Positions 43,401 to 51,709 of a stretch of 64,000 nucleotides of DNA are shown piece after piece. This DNA is from an uncultured Roseibium sp. (GTDB taxonomy: Bacteria; Pseudomonadota; Alphaproteobacteria; Rhizobiales; Stappiaceae). The stretch is taken from assembly GCF_947494555.1 (NCBI RefSeq), contig NZ_CANLVF010000003.1, forward strand, positions 843,688 to 907,687, written 5' to 3'. Numbering within the stretch: the first letter of the stretch is position 1; the number at the start of each line of letters is the position of its first letter. Both the position numbers and the translations under genes were made by a program. The notes below the pieces were generated by a model. The model was given only the letters and a program-made list of their open reading frames with translations. It had not been told where the DNA came from and did no database searches.

Positions 43401-43585
43401 TCAACAACTTGCGGCGCCTGTCCGGGATATGGTGTACGGACGATGACCTGAACATCGGAAAGATCCGGAATTGCATCAACAGGCGTTTCGCGGATCGCCC
43501 AGACACCGGCAACCGCCATCATGGCGGCCAGCGCCAGCATGATGATCCGGTTCGCGATCGACGCGCGAATGATCGCTGCGATCAT
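40406..43585 (-). CDS. cusA: copper/silver efflux RND transporter CusA
   Basis: A 1059-aa heavy-metal-efflux RND pump. The start MIAAIIRASIANRIIMLALA is typical. The TM4 proton-relay region is preserved (SLGGIAIAIGAMVDAAIVM) with further conserved blocks such as LPEGVEVVTTYDRS, LNEGDFLYMPT and DWRPGMTMDGIRDELD. It forms the inner-membrane trimer of a CusCBA complex and moves Cu(I)/Ag(I) from the periplasm across the outer membrane. The start overlaps the cusB stop by 1 bp. No cusC-like outer-membrane factor is seen in the window. Confidence 0.95.
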   Translation of the reverse strand: MIAAIIRASIANRIIMLALAAMMAVAGVWAIRETPVDAIPDLSDVQVIVRTPYPGQAPQVVEDQITFPLATAMLAVPGASDVRGFSFFGDSYVYIVFEDGTDLYWARTRVLEYLGQIASNLPDGVSPQLGPDATGVGWIYQYALIDRTGNHDLSQLRALQDWFLKYELQTVDGVSEVATIGGMVKQYQVVVDPNKLRAYDITLAQIRGAIQAANRETGGSVIEMGEAEFMVRSTGYVDELEDLAKAPLMVNDRGAAVTLGDVADIRLGPEMRRGVGEFGGEGDAVGGVVILRWGGNALATIKAVETRLEELRSSLPEGVEVVTTYDRSGVIERAIDNLQKKLTEEFIVVVLVCATFLLHIRSSLVILVSLPLGIAAAFIIMKLQGVNANIMSLGGIAIAIGAMVDAAIVMIEAMHRRIENEKLTKENRWRIVSECASEVGPALFFSLAIITVSFLPVFVLESQEGRLFKPLAFTKTYAMAAAAILSITLVPVLMGYFVRGRILPESKNPLNRIVIWLYRPFLDAAVAWPWATTLLAAALVASMWWPLQRIGTEFMPELNEGDFLYMPTLYPGVSIGKAREVLQQSDRLIATVPEVLTVHGKLGRAETATDPAPLTMIETTIQLKPQSDWRPGMTMDGIRDELDKAVQIPGVTNVWIQPIKNRIDMLATGIKTPVGVKITGTDLGVIEQIGIEVEAAVAGIEGTASAYAERPVGGRFIEIDVNRDAAARFMMSVRDIQDVVQTAIGGMQVSESVEGLERFPINLRYPQDWRNSPERLRDLPVVTPSGAHIPLGALAEIRVVDGPGMIRSENARRTGFVFIDIAGRDLGGYVTEARQVVAQNVQLPPGYSIAWSGQYEYIQRMQERLKLVAPATLLIITLMLFMAFNRVIEVGIIMAALPVALAGGVWFLWYLNFDMSVAVIVGFIALAGVAVETAIVMLLYLNLAWNKRKKAAASEARAMTTQDVEDVVFEGALLRVRPKVMTVATIFAGLIPIMYGDGTGSEIMQRIAAPMVGGMATATLLTLFVIPAIFVIWKRLALKRVNRELRANAPEAGTVVPAE

Positions 43586-46002
43586 TACGTGCCCTCCTCT
43601 TGACGCAAGCCGATCAAGGTCATCGAGAGGTCCGGATTGCGCCGGAGCAGCAGCGTCGTCTCACGGCTCAAAGGCAGATCATTCGGATCGAGTGCCTCAT
43701 CGACAACAAAGTCCATTGTCATGCCGGGCATACCGATTTCCGTCATCGGACCGTGCGTGATGTTCGCGGTTCTGGCATCTGCATCAACCGTGTTGATTGT
43801 GCCGCGCACTTCCATGGGAGGTGTTGCAGGCTCAGCTTTTGCGAGAACCATCGTCAGACCATCTGGGCGCTCGAAGGTCAGCGATGTTTCAGCGCCAAGC
43901 GGGAGCGTTGCAAGGTCCAGAGCTTCATCGATTTGGAAGACCATGGTCATGCCAGGCATACCGATTTCTGTTATCGGGCCATGCGTGATGTTCGCGGTTC
44001 TGGCGTCTTTGTCGACGGTGTTGACCGTGCCGCGAACCTCAATCGGAGGAGCCACCGGATCTGCTTTTGCAAGAACCATTGTCATGCCATCCGGACGCTC
44101 GAACGTCAGAGACGTCTCCGTGCCAAGCGGCAGTGCTTCAAGGTCCAGACCCTCGTTTACGGCGAAGTCCATGGTCATGCCTGGCATGCCGATCTCAGCG
44201 ATGGGCCCATGCGTGATGGTGGCCTTGCCGGCGTTGGGGTCGACGGAGTCGATCGTCCCCGATACCACGATTGGAGGGGACGCAGCCGGCTCATCCTGTT
44301 TGGGGGACGGAGATGTATCGTTTTCGCCACCTGCTTCACGCACAGCAACAATTGAGAACAGTCCACCGTCATCCTTGGACAGGTCAAACTCCACAGGGAC
44401 GTCCAGCGGAACTGAGCTCGGATCAAGACCGGCAACATCGAGATCCATCTGCATCGCAGGCCATCCAAGTTCTGGAATAGGTCCGTGATCCAGCGTCAGC
44501 TTGCCGTCCTGCGTGACTGCGAGCACCATGCCGGTGCCGGTCGCGTCGATGCCGTCATCTCCGCCGAGCTCAATCAGGCCCAGAAGGCCATCTGCACCAC
44601 GGGCCGCACGAAAGGCGACCTGTTGTCCCTCGTTCAATCGCTGAAGTGCAACCCCGGCCTGAACTGGAAAGCGGGACGTCATCGCAGGCCAGTCGAGGCT
44701 TTCCAGCGTTTCATGGCGAATGGTCGCGACGCGGGCAGCACGATCCAGGGCGATAAGCTCACCAGTTCCGCGCGCCGGAGCTTCGTTGGTCGGTGCCATC
44801 CGCATCAAACCGGCGCTGAGCGCGCTCTCGCTGTCGATCAGGAACTGGGCAGAGGCGACGACCTCTTCGCCGGGGGCAAGCCCCTGGACGACCTCGGTCC
44901 GCCCGCCATCGCCGAAATTGTCGCGCAGGCCAGTCGTGATCAACCGGGGTTTGAAGGTGCCTTCACCTACTTTGATGATTGCCCGTTCTGCGGCTCCAGT
45001 TCGAATGATGGCTTCGGTCGGCACGGTTACCGCTGTGCGCGTCGCGTTCGGAACGAGCGTGACATTGCCGAACATGTTGGGTCGCAAATGTCCGTCGGAG
45101 TTGTCGAAGCGAAGCCGGACTGGAAGGGTCCGTGTTTGCGGGTCCAGTTCAGGATAGATGTAGTCGATCTCACCTTCAAAGGTTTGTCCCGGAAGATGCT
45201 CGAAACGGGCAATCGCCCGCATGTCTTCCGATAGCCGGGCGATGTCGCGCTCGAAGACGTCGACGATTAGCCAGACCTCGTTGAGGTCGGTGATCGACAT
45301 GGCCTGGGTTCCAGGCTGCAAGAACATGCCGTCAGCGGCACCCAGGGCAATCACCACGCCGTCGCGCGGGGCTTCGACCTTGATGCTTCGGGCGACTTCC
45401 CCACTTTCTTCAATCTCGGCAATCTGCGCCTCGGAAGCGCCGTGGCTCCGCAACTTGTTGCGCGCCGCTTCGAGGGACAGGCCATTGCCGTTTTTCAGGG
45501 ATCGGAGAAAGTCGAAACTGGCGACACCGAATTCAGGCGAGAAAAGTTCGAAGAGAACCTCGCCTTTGTTCACCTGATCGCCAACGGCCCTCACATTGAG
45601 AGTTTCGATCCATCCGTCGACGCGCGTATGCACGTGACTGGTGAGATGTTCATCGTAACCGACGAACCCGACCGTTTCGATCCGTTGCGAAATTTCGCCG
45701 ACGCGCGCAAGAGCGGTTCGCACACCGATCGCGTTGATTTCGGCGGCTGACAACTGCACCTCGGCCGGGTCGCCGGACGGTTCCTGACCGGCATAAACCG
45801 GAACCAGATCCATCCCCATCGGCGATTTGCCGGGACCCGGTTGCCGAAAGTTGGGGTCCATTGGGGCCACCCAATAGAGAATGTCGGCTTCGCCGGATGC
45901 AGCGTCGTTGGCTGGATTTAGATAAAATCGCTCAAGAAACACCCCGCCTGCCACGCCTGCGGCAAGGGCCAGGATGCTGAGCGCGGAATAGCGTCCACGC
46001 AT
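43585..46002 (-). CDS. cusB: CusB adaptor with five tandem CusF-type domains
   Basis: An 805-aa RND periplasmic adaptor, about twice the usual length (roughly 400). It has an N-terminal anchor, a small metal-binding module (YWVAPMDPNFRQPGPGKSPMGMDLVPVY, 43-70) and a membrane-fusion body to about 400. Five CusF-type units follow, at about 414-480, 490-557, 578-652, 653-728 and 729-804. Unit 1 has DWPAMTS and lacks the second Met. Unit 2 is classical (GWPAMQM). Units 3-5 read GMPGMTM, with Met in place of Trp, and are 75-76 residues each. Bound copper could be stored or passed along the chain to CusA. The gene is translationally coupled to cusA. Confidence 0.92.
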   Translation of the reverse strand: MRGRYSALSILALAAGVAGGVFLERFYLNPANDAASGEADILYWVAPMDPNFRQPGPGKSPMGMDLVPVYAGQEPSGDPAEVQLSAAEINAIGVRTALARVGEISQRIETVGFVGYDEHLTSHVHTRVDGWIETLNVRAVGDQVNKGEVLFELFSPEFGVASFDFLRSLKNGNGLSLEAARNKLRSHGASEAQIAEIEESGEVARSIKVEAPRDGVVIALGAADGMFLQPGTQAMSITDLNEVWLIVDVFERDIARLSEDMRAIARFEHLPGQTFEGEIDYIYPELDPQTRTLPVRLRFDNSDGHLRPNMFGNVTLVPNATRTAVTVPTEAIIRTGAAERAIIKVGEGTFKPRLITTGLRDNFGDGGRTEVVQGLAPGEEVVASAQFLIDSESALSAGLMRMAPTNEAPARGTGELIALDRAARVATIRHETLESLDWPAMTSRFPVQAGVALQRLNEGQQVAFRAARGADGLLGLIELGGDDGIDATGTGMVLAVTQDGKLTLDHGPIPELGWPAMQMDLDVAGLDPSSVPLDVPVEFDLSKDDGGLFSIVAVREAGGENDTSPSPKQDEPAASPPIVVSGTIDSVDPNAGKATITHGPIAEIGMPGMTMDFAVNEGLDLEALPLGTETSLTFERPDGMTMVLAKADPVAPPIEVRGTVNTVDKDARTANITHGPITEIGMPGMTMVFQIDEALDLATLPLGAETSLTFERPDGLTMVLAKAEPATPPMEVRGTINTVDADARTANITHGPMTEIGMPGMTMDFVVDEALDPNDLPLSRETTLLLRRNPDLSMTLIGLRQEEGT
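43588..44271 (-). repeat. three near-identical tandem CusF units inside cusB
   Basis: Units of 225, 228 and 228 bp (44047-44271, 43819-44046, 43591-43818) run head to tail in frame. Each encodes ITHGP(I/M), then EIGMPGMTM, then a SLTFERPDG-like end (only the last has diverged). DNA identity of the last two is visibly high, which indicates recent duplication or homogenisation. Confidence 0.8.
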
Positions 46003-46083
46003 GGTAACCTCTGATTTGCCATCGCCAACAAGCCGACGGCCGGTTCAACAACGAAAGCTCGCGGACTTCCGCGAGATGGCGCT

Positions 46084-46458
46084 TCAGAGGAATCGTGGAG
46101 GGCGTTTGGGGAGAGTGATATCTGCCACATGCAGAACATCAGGTGGCGACTGAGCAAAGCTCAAGACGCGCAGAGCAGGGGCAAGACCAGCGGTGACTCC
46201 GTCGAATGTGTAGCCGGCGCAAAGCGCTCCTCCGCAACACCTGTCGTTTCCGGAGGATCCATGGTCATGGGTCCCGCCCTGCATGTCGGCGGCAGCATGC
46301 TTGGCCATGTTCTCGCATGGCATGCTGGCTTGCACTGCCGTCGGCTCGGCAGCCTCGGCCATCTGGTGCTGCATCGGTACACGCGCAACGGCAATCATAG
46401 CGAACGCCAAAAACAGCGTCGCTGCGATCTTGCTGAAATGTCGCGCGGTTTTGCTCAT
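46084..46458 (-). CDS. small exported Met/His/Cys-rich protein
   Basis: A 124-aa protein, chosen to start at the ATG complement at 46458 because a long open extension upstream has no ribosome site. It carries a hydrophobic leader and then MQHQMAEAAEP, CENMAKHAAADMQGGTHDHG and RCCGGALC. The cysteine/histidine/methionine mix is like that of 27665 and 31005. It is the first gene of the cus operon, just upstream of cusB, and is presumably a periplasmic copper binder or sensor. Confidence 0.68.
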   Translation of the reverse strand: MSKTARHFSKIAATLFLAFAMIAVARVPMQHQMAEAAEPTAVQASMPCENMAKHAAADMQGGTHDHGSSGNDRCCGGALCAGYTFDGVTAGLAPALRVLSFAQSPPDVLHVADITLPKRPPRFL

Positions 46459-47155
46459 CGGTGGCGATATAATCGAGAGAGCCGAAAAAACAAGAGCGGT
46501 AGGCGCTCTAAAGTCGATCGAAGAGCTCAAAGTCGGGGTGATGACCACAGTTTTCTTGCGGCAACCACCGGTCTTACGCACTCAAAGCGATGAGGAGCAT
46601 TTTGGGGAATGCTGCGACTTCTGCAAAGGCGGTCTCACCAATACCAATGGCTTCGTTCTTGTTCCAACTCCTAGAACGTTGATACACTAGGGCACGGTGT
46701 CGGTCCTTCTTCGCTGCCATTCGATAATTCTACGCGCCACAGACTTTATTCTGATTGCCGACAATTTCACTTAGCAGCCATGAACGTCCGCTTCTAATGC
46801 GTTTGACGGTCTTTCGCGGAACTCACGAAATGAATATCAAACCCGTCCGAGATTGAGACTTTTGCTTATGGTCTTGGGTTCTAGCTTCCCGAGCCCACTA
46901 ATCCAAACGATTAAATACTATCGTGGGAACAATGTAATTTTGCCACAATCTAAAATATCTTGTGCGTCGCACTATACTTAATCGAGTACTTTTAATTCGC
47001 TTCGAAGAGTAGTTCGATCACTAAATGGAAAATTTTACCATTGATAATTTTCACTTTATTAATCACGCTATTTTGCGCTGTGGTCTTGATCCTTGAACCT
47101 GGTCCGATTTGAGTGCGAATTCTTGGGTTCATTCTAATGAAAGAGGAGTGTCCCG
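46459..47155. other. gene-free, AT-rich interval
   Basis: Between the cus operon and the IS3 remnant I see no supportable gene. The base composition is much lower in GC than the flanks from about 46830 on. Only a single word of the dispersed repeat type (GTCCGCTTC, 46789-46797) is present. Confidence 0.55.
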
Positions 47156-47422
47156 ATGCCGAGGAAACGATTTTCAGACGAACAGATTGCTTTCGCACTC
47201 CGGCAGGTAGAAGCTGGCACGACAATTGGCGAGATTTGTCGAAAGGTGGGTGTTGCTGGGGCAACGTTCTATTGATGGAAGAAGGTTTATGCCGGAATGG
47301 GCGTTGCGGAGATCCGGCGACTTAAGCATCTCGAAGACGAGAACTTGAAACTGAAACGCCTCGTGGCCGATTTGAAGCTGGACAAGACCATGCTTCAGGA
47401 TGCTTTGAGAAAAAAGTGGTGA
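47156..47422 (+). pseudogene. IS3-family transposase OrfA, interrupted by a stop codon
   Basis: Translation from ATG 47156 reads MPRKRFSDEQIAFALRQVEA and continues through ICRKVGVAGATFY. An in-frame TGA follows at 47273-47275, where related proteins have Arg or Asn before Trp-Lys-Lys. The frame then goes on as WKKVYAGMGVAEIRRLKHLE to the end at 47422. The pattern is the helix-turn-helix/leucine-zipper OrfA of IS3/IS2-type elements. The single TGA (from CGA or similar) kills the gene. Confidence 0.85.
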
Positions 47423-48316
47423 AGCCAGTCCGCCGTCGCAAAGTTGTCCGGCATTTTTAGGGTGTGTTTGAGGCGTCAGAGCACCGTACATGTAATGCTA
47501 TGGGCTTCGGGCGGCTTCTCACAGATATCAATCCAGGCGCGACTGTGAGGTGGAACTTCGCATGCGGCTGTCGGAAAAACCGTTTTCTCCGCAGCGAAGA
47601 GTTGGGACTCTTGTTCACAAATAGTTAGAAGTGAAATTAGTCATACTAAGTAAAAAATGATACGCACTTATCCAAACGTACTAAATTAATTTGATGTTTT
47701 TCTTGGTTGAATGTTCGTTTCAAATTTGTTCAAAAAAGTCACCTGATGGACTTGGCCTGCCCGGTACCTCAACGATGAATTGACAAGCAACTATCTAAGT
47801 ATTTGCTTAATGACCAACCTGAAACCCATGAACTCGCGCGATCCGTCCTGAAAGGCATTTGATGGGTTTGGATTGTGATGGCTGAATTTGGCATCGGAGG
47901 ACCGCTACCACCGTTACCCCCGTCAAAGCGAAATGTGCTTTGTGTTGGTTTTGTTTTCTCGTAAGCAATTGATTTGAATTGGATAAGCGTGAAGCTTTAC
48001 CCGTGAACACTAATTTTACAGAATACCACCGTGTCAACCCGATATCGCGATATCAACCGTGTATCTCTCAATCGAGTCTGCCAATGTCCGAAAAGGGGCC
48101 GCTAGCGGACTGACGGGTTTGGGGTCGCAAATTGAGAAAGGCAGACGACCAACGCCTGCTTGCTATGACATTTCAGGTAAAATCAGCGGGATCTAATCAC
48201 CCGGGCCTCTACACCATCAAGCCCGCTTTAATTGCCGTCCATCATACCGGCATCAGCTCAAAGACGGAAAACATGGATCGACTTTGGCTTCCGCTGTTGG
48301 CTCATCTTGAGCGAGC
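47423..48316. other. decayed OrfB remnant and AT-rich gap
   Basis: From 47420 to about 47580 the translation in changing frames gives pieces that fit OrfB (such as VFEASEHRTCNAMG and YQSRRDCEVELRMRL), so the second transposase gene is frameshifted and cut short. The rest (47580-48090) is AT-rich with no gene. The dispersed repeat follows at 48095-48120. Confidence 0.55.
48095..48120 (+). repeat. dispersed intergenic repeat, family A copy 4
   Basis: GGGGCCGCTAGCGGACTG then ACGGGTTT. It sits between the IS3 remnant and the OprB gene. Confidence 0.65.
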
Positions 48317-49576
48317 CTAAAGTGCAAACCGAGCTCGCATTCCAAAGAGAGCGATTGCTTCCTCATTGGGATTCAAGGCCGGATCTTTGATCACTTGAAT
48401 GCTTGGTGTCACCTGAAGACCTTCGGTAACCTGCAAACGCTGGAATACTTCGAGCGTAAACTGATCATTGAGTTTGGTGCCAAAAGTGTTCTCGTTCGGA
48501 CGACTCCAGTTTAGCCCGATCCCCAGAAGATCGCGCCCTGGAACACGCTGGTAGCCTAAGCCAATACTTAAGGCCGCCTCATATAGACTTCCTCCATTAT
48601 GCGCCCAGCCACCGCGCAAAAACGGCAACCATCTGTCATTGATACCCTTCGTTACCGAGAAGTTGACGCCATAGCCGTCAGGCGTGGCGGCACCAGTCCG
48701 CTCATCGATTTGCCAGAAAGTCACGTGGGCGTTGTCAATGAAGAGGCGACGTGCACCGCTGGTCCAGCCAATCTCAACGGTCTTGAATGTCTCGAAGTCA
48801 TTAAAGAAGGTGTCGAAGCCTTTGCTGATATCGGTCGCATCCGCATTGGCATCGGCGATGCTGGCGGAGGCATAAATGTTACTTGTAAGGAATCCGCCTA
48901 TCATGCCACCGAACGCCCCGTCCGGAAGCCCACCGATCGTTCCTGACCCCGTCTGGAATGCCAGATTTGAAAACCCGGTCCAGGGACTGGCCAACGCATA
49001 AACGTCAGTATAATCAGTGACATCAAGAAAGCCTGCGTAGGCAACCCCTTTGCCTCCGAAGAAATTCTGCTGCCAGTAAAGATGTGTGGTCCGCCAACGC
49101 TGGTCGCTAAAAACGGAGCTTACCAACCCGGCATAACCTATTTCCGCGTTAAACGCCGTCGGCGCGACCTTTCCGTAGGAATGTCGGTTTTCAACCTTGA
49201 AGACCAGCTTGCCCGTATTGGGCCCGCCGCGATCGAAAAGTTCCCAGGTTCCAAGAAAGCGCAACGATCCGCTACCGTTATTGTATTTGCTCAGGCTGGA
49301 AGATGCTACATATCCGAGTGCATTGTAATCGATCCCGAAATTAAGACCGATGTTGTCCTTAATCGTCTTCTTGAAAGCATCGAACCTGTTCTGAATATCC
49401 ACGTTCAGGATATCGGGCTTCTCAGCATCGTCGGTCGCCAAAACGTTAGGAGTTGCATCTGGTCCAGACAAGACATCGTCAACATCTTCTGCTTTTGCTA
49501 TTGCAGAGCATAGCAAAACCATCGCCGCCAGAAGCAGTGACCGGGTTAGGGTGTTGGGGGCCCCGAAGTTACTCAT
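48317..49576 (-). CDS. OprB-type carbohydrate porin
   Basis: A 419-aa outer-membrane protein with a signal peptide (to about 29), a short helical coil (about 55-75) and a beta-barrel body of alternating aromatic residues. It contains FGIDYNALGYVASSS, WELFDRGGPNTGKLVFKVE, and QRWRTTHLYWQQNFFGGKG, and ends FGMRARFAL with the C-terminal Phe/Leu typical of porins. OprB porins pass sugars and other small neutral molecules. It is the last gene of the amidohydrolase operon and may admit the substrates or products of those enzymes. Confidence 0.85.
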   Translation of the reverse strand: MSNFGAPNTLTRSLLLAAMVLLCSAIAKAEDVDDVLSGPDATPNVLATDDAEKPDILNVDIQNRFDAFKKTIKDNIGLNFGIDYNALGYVASSSLSKYNNGSGSLRFLGTWELFDRGGPNTGKLVFKVENRHSYGKVAPTAFNAEIGYAGLVSSVFSDQRWRTTHLYWQQNFFGGKGVAYAGFLDVTDYTDVYALASPWTGFSNLAFQTGSGTIGGLPDGAFGGMIGGFLTSNIYASASIADANADATDISKGFDTFFNDFETFKTVEIGWTSGARRLFIDNAHVTFWQIDERTGAATPDGYGVNFSVTKGINDRWLPFLRGGWAHNGGSLYEAALSIGLGYQRVPGRDLLGIGLNWSRPNENTFGTKLNDQFTLEVFQRLQVTEGLQVTPSIQVIKDPALNPNEEAIALFGMRARFAL

Positions 49577-49628
49577 GCGATAGACCTAATTCTCTGGAGG
49601 TCGCCTTCACAGATGTTGCCAAATAAAA

Positions 49629-50006
49629 TCACGGTTTCGCCGGCTTAAGCTGGTCAAGTATGCCACGAGGTTCACTTTCCCCAAGAGAAAACCTCGCAGG
49701 GCGAACTTCATAGACCTGATGAATTGAACAGAAGACCGCCTGTGCGAATCTTCCAGACGTTGCCGGTTCGTGAGCGCTGAGATCAGACCGGATGTCTTCG
49801 ATGTCGATTGCAGTGGCCCGCGCAAACTCTGTAAAGGCAATGAGCCTCTTGGTCTGGCCGGTTGCCGGATTTGGATCACTGCTCTCTTCGGCGGCACCTG
49901 GACCCGGCATCGAAATCGCCCCCAGAAAAACCACGCCCAAACCCAGGCCGAGCAACAATAGTCGCAGACCGACCTCGCCATTGCTGCTGCCGCTTCTAAG
50001 TGTCAT
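49629..50006 (-). CDS. small membrane-anchored protein of unknown function
   Basis: A 125-aa protein with one N-terminal TM segment (about 15-35) and a soluble periplasmic part (LIAFTEFARATAIDIEDIRSD, SGRFAQAVFCSIHQVYEV). I do not recognise a family. ATG 50006 overlaps the amidohydrolase stop (ATGA), so it is tightly coupled. A longer open frame to 50093 lies inside the upstream gene and is not preferred. Confidence 0.7.
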   Translation of the reverse strand: MTLRSGSSNGEVGLRLLLLGLGLGVVFLGAISMPGPGAAEESSDPNPATGQTKRLIAFTEFARATAIDIEDIRSDLSAHEPATSGRFAQAVFCSIHQVYEVRPARFSLGESEPRGILDQLKPAKP

Positions 50007-51667
50007 TTTTGGGCCTCCTGCGGTGACCCGCCCGCAGAGTTTGCCCCAGAGCCATCCACCGTGAACGTCGAAATGGCAAACTGCTGAACCCAATCCTCCT
50101 CGTTTAGCGGCTTGAACTCACCTCTGTCGCGAAGCTCGAAGCGGATCGGTTGGCCCGCCCACACCTTCTGGAATTCAGAATCGTCAACCACAACCTGACC
50201 GTTGACGATGACATAAGGAATTCCGGTGCTTGGCAAGCCTTGTTCACCGGACGTGTAGGTTGCATTATCTGTCACGGTTTCCGGATCGAAAATCGCAATG
50301 TCGGCGATCATGCCTTCTTGCATCCGGCCACGCTCCTGCATGGCTTCCAACCCCGTATTTCCGAGATGCATGGCTGGCCAGTAGTTCATCTGGGCAAGGG
50401 CAAACATCAAGGGAACACCCTGTTCCCGAGCGAGACGAAGGACTTTGGCGCGGGTTCCGGCTGTACGTGGGTGGCCTTGATATTCTGTGTAAGGCACATC
50501 CCAGGAATCAACGCCTTTCCCGGAATAGATCGCGTCGGAGGCAACCGTCATGTGGGGCATACGCAGCCAGTAAGGCAGCCATTTGGTCCGATCCTTACTG
50601 AACACCACAACAAGACGGCTGGGATCTTCTTCCGAAGTCTGCTTCCATTCGTCTTCCGTCAGGAATTTGTCGGCGATGGGATCGTACATGGTGTCTTCGT
50701 ATTCAGCGCCGAAGACGCCCTTGTAGATTTCCGGTTGGAAGAACTCGGACGATATCGACGTTGAGGCCGCATCGTAAGGGTAATATTCGGACCAGACGTT
50801 GTAGCCTTGCGCGCGGGCCTTTTGCAGCTTCTCCTCGTTCTCCCACCAGCCGTAGTCGTTGTTGTGGAGAACAATCAGCGGCGCATCGAGCGCCAGGGCA
50901 TTTGCCAGGATTTCATCAGTGCCGAGTTGTGCTTCCGGGTTGACCGGGTTGCCGTGGAAGCGCACATGCGCCGTCGACAGGCGGCCATAGCGGGCGGCAA
51001 GTTCCTGGGCCTTGTACATCTCGAAGGTTGTCACGCCGCTGGTCATGTAGCCGACCGTGGAAGTGAAGCCGAGCGCGCCCTGCCTGTAGGCCTCGTCCAT
51101 CAGCGAGAGAACTTCATTGAGGTGCTCAAGGTCGCTGCGCGTGTTGGACCAGCCACAGACACCGTCCGCACAGCCATCAGCGCGCAACTGTCCCAACAGA
51201 ACCGGGGCGTCGGCCCAGTCTGGTAACTCCACTTCCGGGTCGTGGACCTGAAGGCGTACGCCCTCATGGCTTATGCCGGTGCCATAGTTCAGCGGCCAGG
51301 CGCCTTCCTTGGCATTGTACCACTCGTCGACCTTGATCGCGCCAATCTCGAGATCCATGCCAGTGGTGACCCCGTCCCGCGCTGCCATCTTCAAGGACAA
51401 TCCGTCAAGCGCATGGAAATGCGTGTCGATAAAACCAGCGGTCACGACATGGTCCGTCGCGTCGAGAGTGCGCGCTCCGGTAATGTCGTCGGCCGTTATG
51501 ATCGCTATCCGACCGTCCCTGACACCGACATTCAGCTGCGCATCCAGCATGGTTTCCGGATCCATGACCTGTCCGTTGAGAATGACAAGGTCATAGGTTT
51601 CCTGCGCCACAACTGGCCAACTGACCAAAAGAGCTGCGGCACAAATGCTTGAGGCCAGTGTTTTCAA
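50003..51667 (-). CDS. exported amidohydrolase, D-aminoacylase-like (paralogue 1)
   Basis: A 554-aa exported enzyme (signal 1-22). It has the amidohydrolase metal site HxH (His83/His85, in AGFIDTHFHAL), a conserved mid-barrel GSDLEHL-like helical region and the C-terminal block AMQERGRMQEGMIADIAIFDPETV. The last segment, PSTGIPYVIVNGQVVV, closes the beta-sandwich. Family members hydrolyse N-acyl-D-amino acids or imides. Two paralogues lie in the same operon (53950 and 55622). Export is unusual for a family that is often cytosolic. Confidence 0.85.
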   Translation of the reverse strand: MKTLASSICAAALLVSWPVVAQETYDLVILNGQVMDPETMLDAQLNVGVRDGRIAIITADDITGARTLDATDHVVTAGFIDTHFHALDGLSLKMAARDGVTTGMDLEIGAIKVDEWYNAKEGAWPLNYGTGISHEGVRLQVHDPEVELPDWADAPVLLGQLRADGCADGVCGWSNTRSDLEHLNEVLSLMDEAYRQGALGFTSTVGYMTSGVTTFEMYKAQELAARYGRLSTAHVRFHGNPVNPEAQLGTDEILANALALDAPLIVLHNNDYGWWENEEKLQKARAQGYNVWSEYYPYDAASTSISSEFFQPEIYKGVFGAEYEDTMYDPIADKFLTEDEWKQTSEEDPSRLVVVFSKDRTKWLPYWLRMPHMTVASDAIYSGKGVDSWDVPYTEYQGHPRTAGTRAKVLRLAREQGVPLMFALAQMNYWPAMHLGNTGLEAMQERGRMQEGMIADIAIFDPETVTDNATYTSGEQGLPSTGIPYVIVNGQVVVDDSEFQKVWAGQPIRFELRDRGEFKPLNEEDWVQQFAISTFTVDGSGANSAGGSPQEAQK

Positions 51668-51709
51668 AAGAAGTTCTCCTCCCGCGATAAACCTTCCAAA
51701 TATGCAATC

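Noticed and set aside
43637..44488. 283-codon forward frame
   Set aside because: It is antisense to the CusF repeats of cusB; the long frame is a by-product of repeated codons.
46992..47264. 90-codon reverse frame
   Set aside because: Antisense to the IS3 OrfA remnant in AT-rich sequence.
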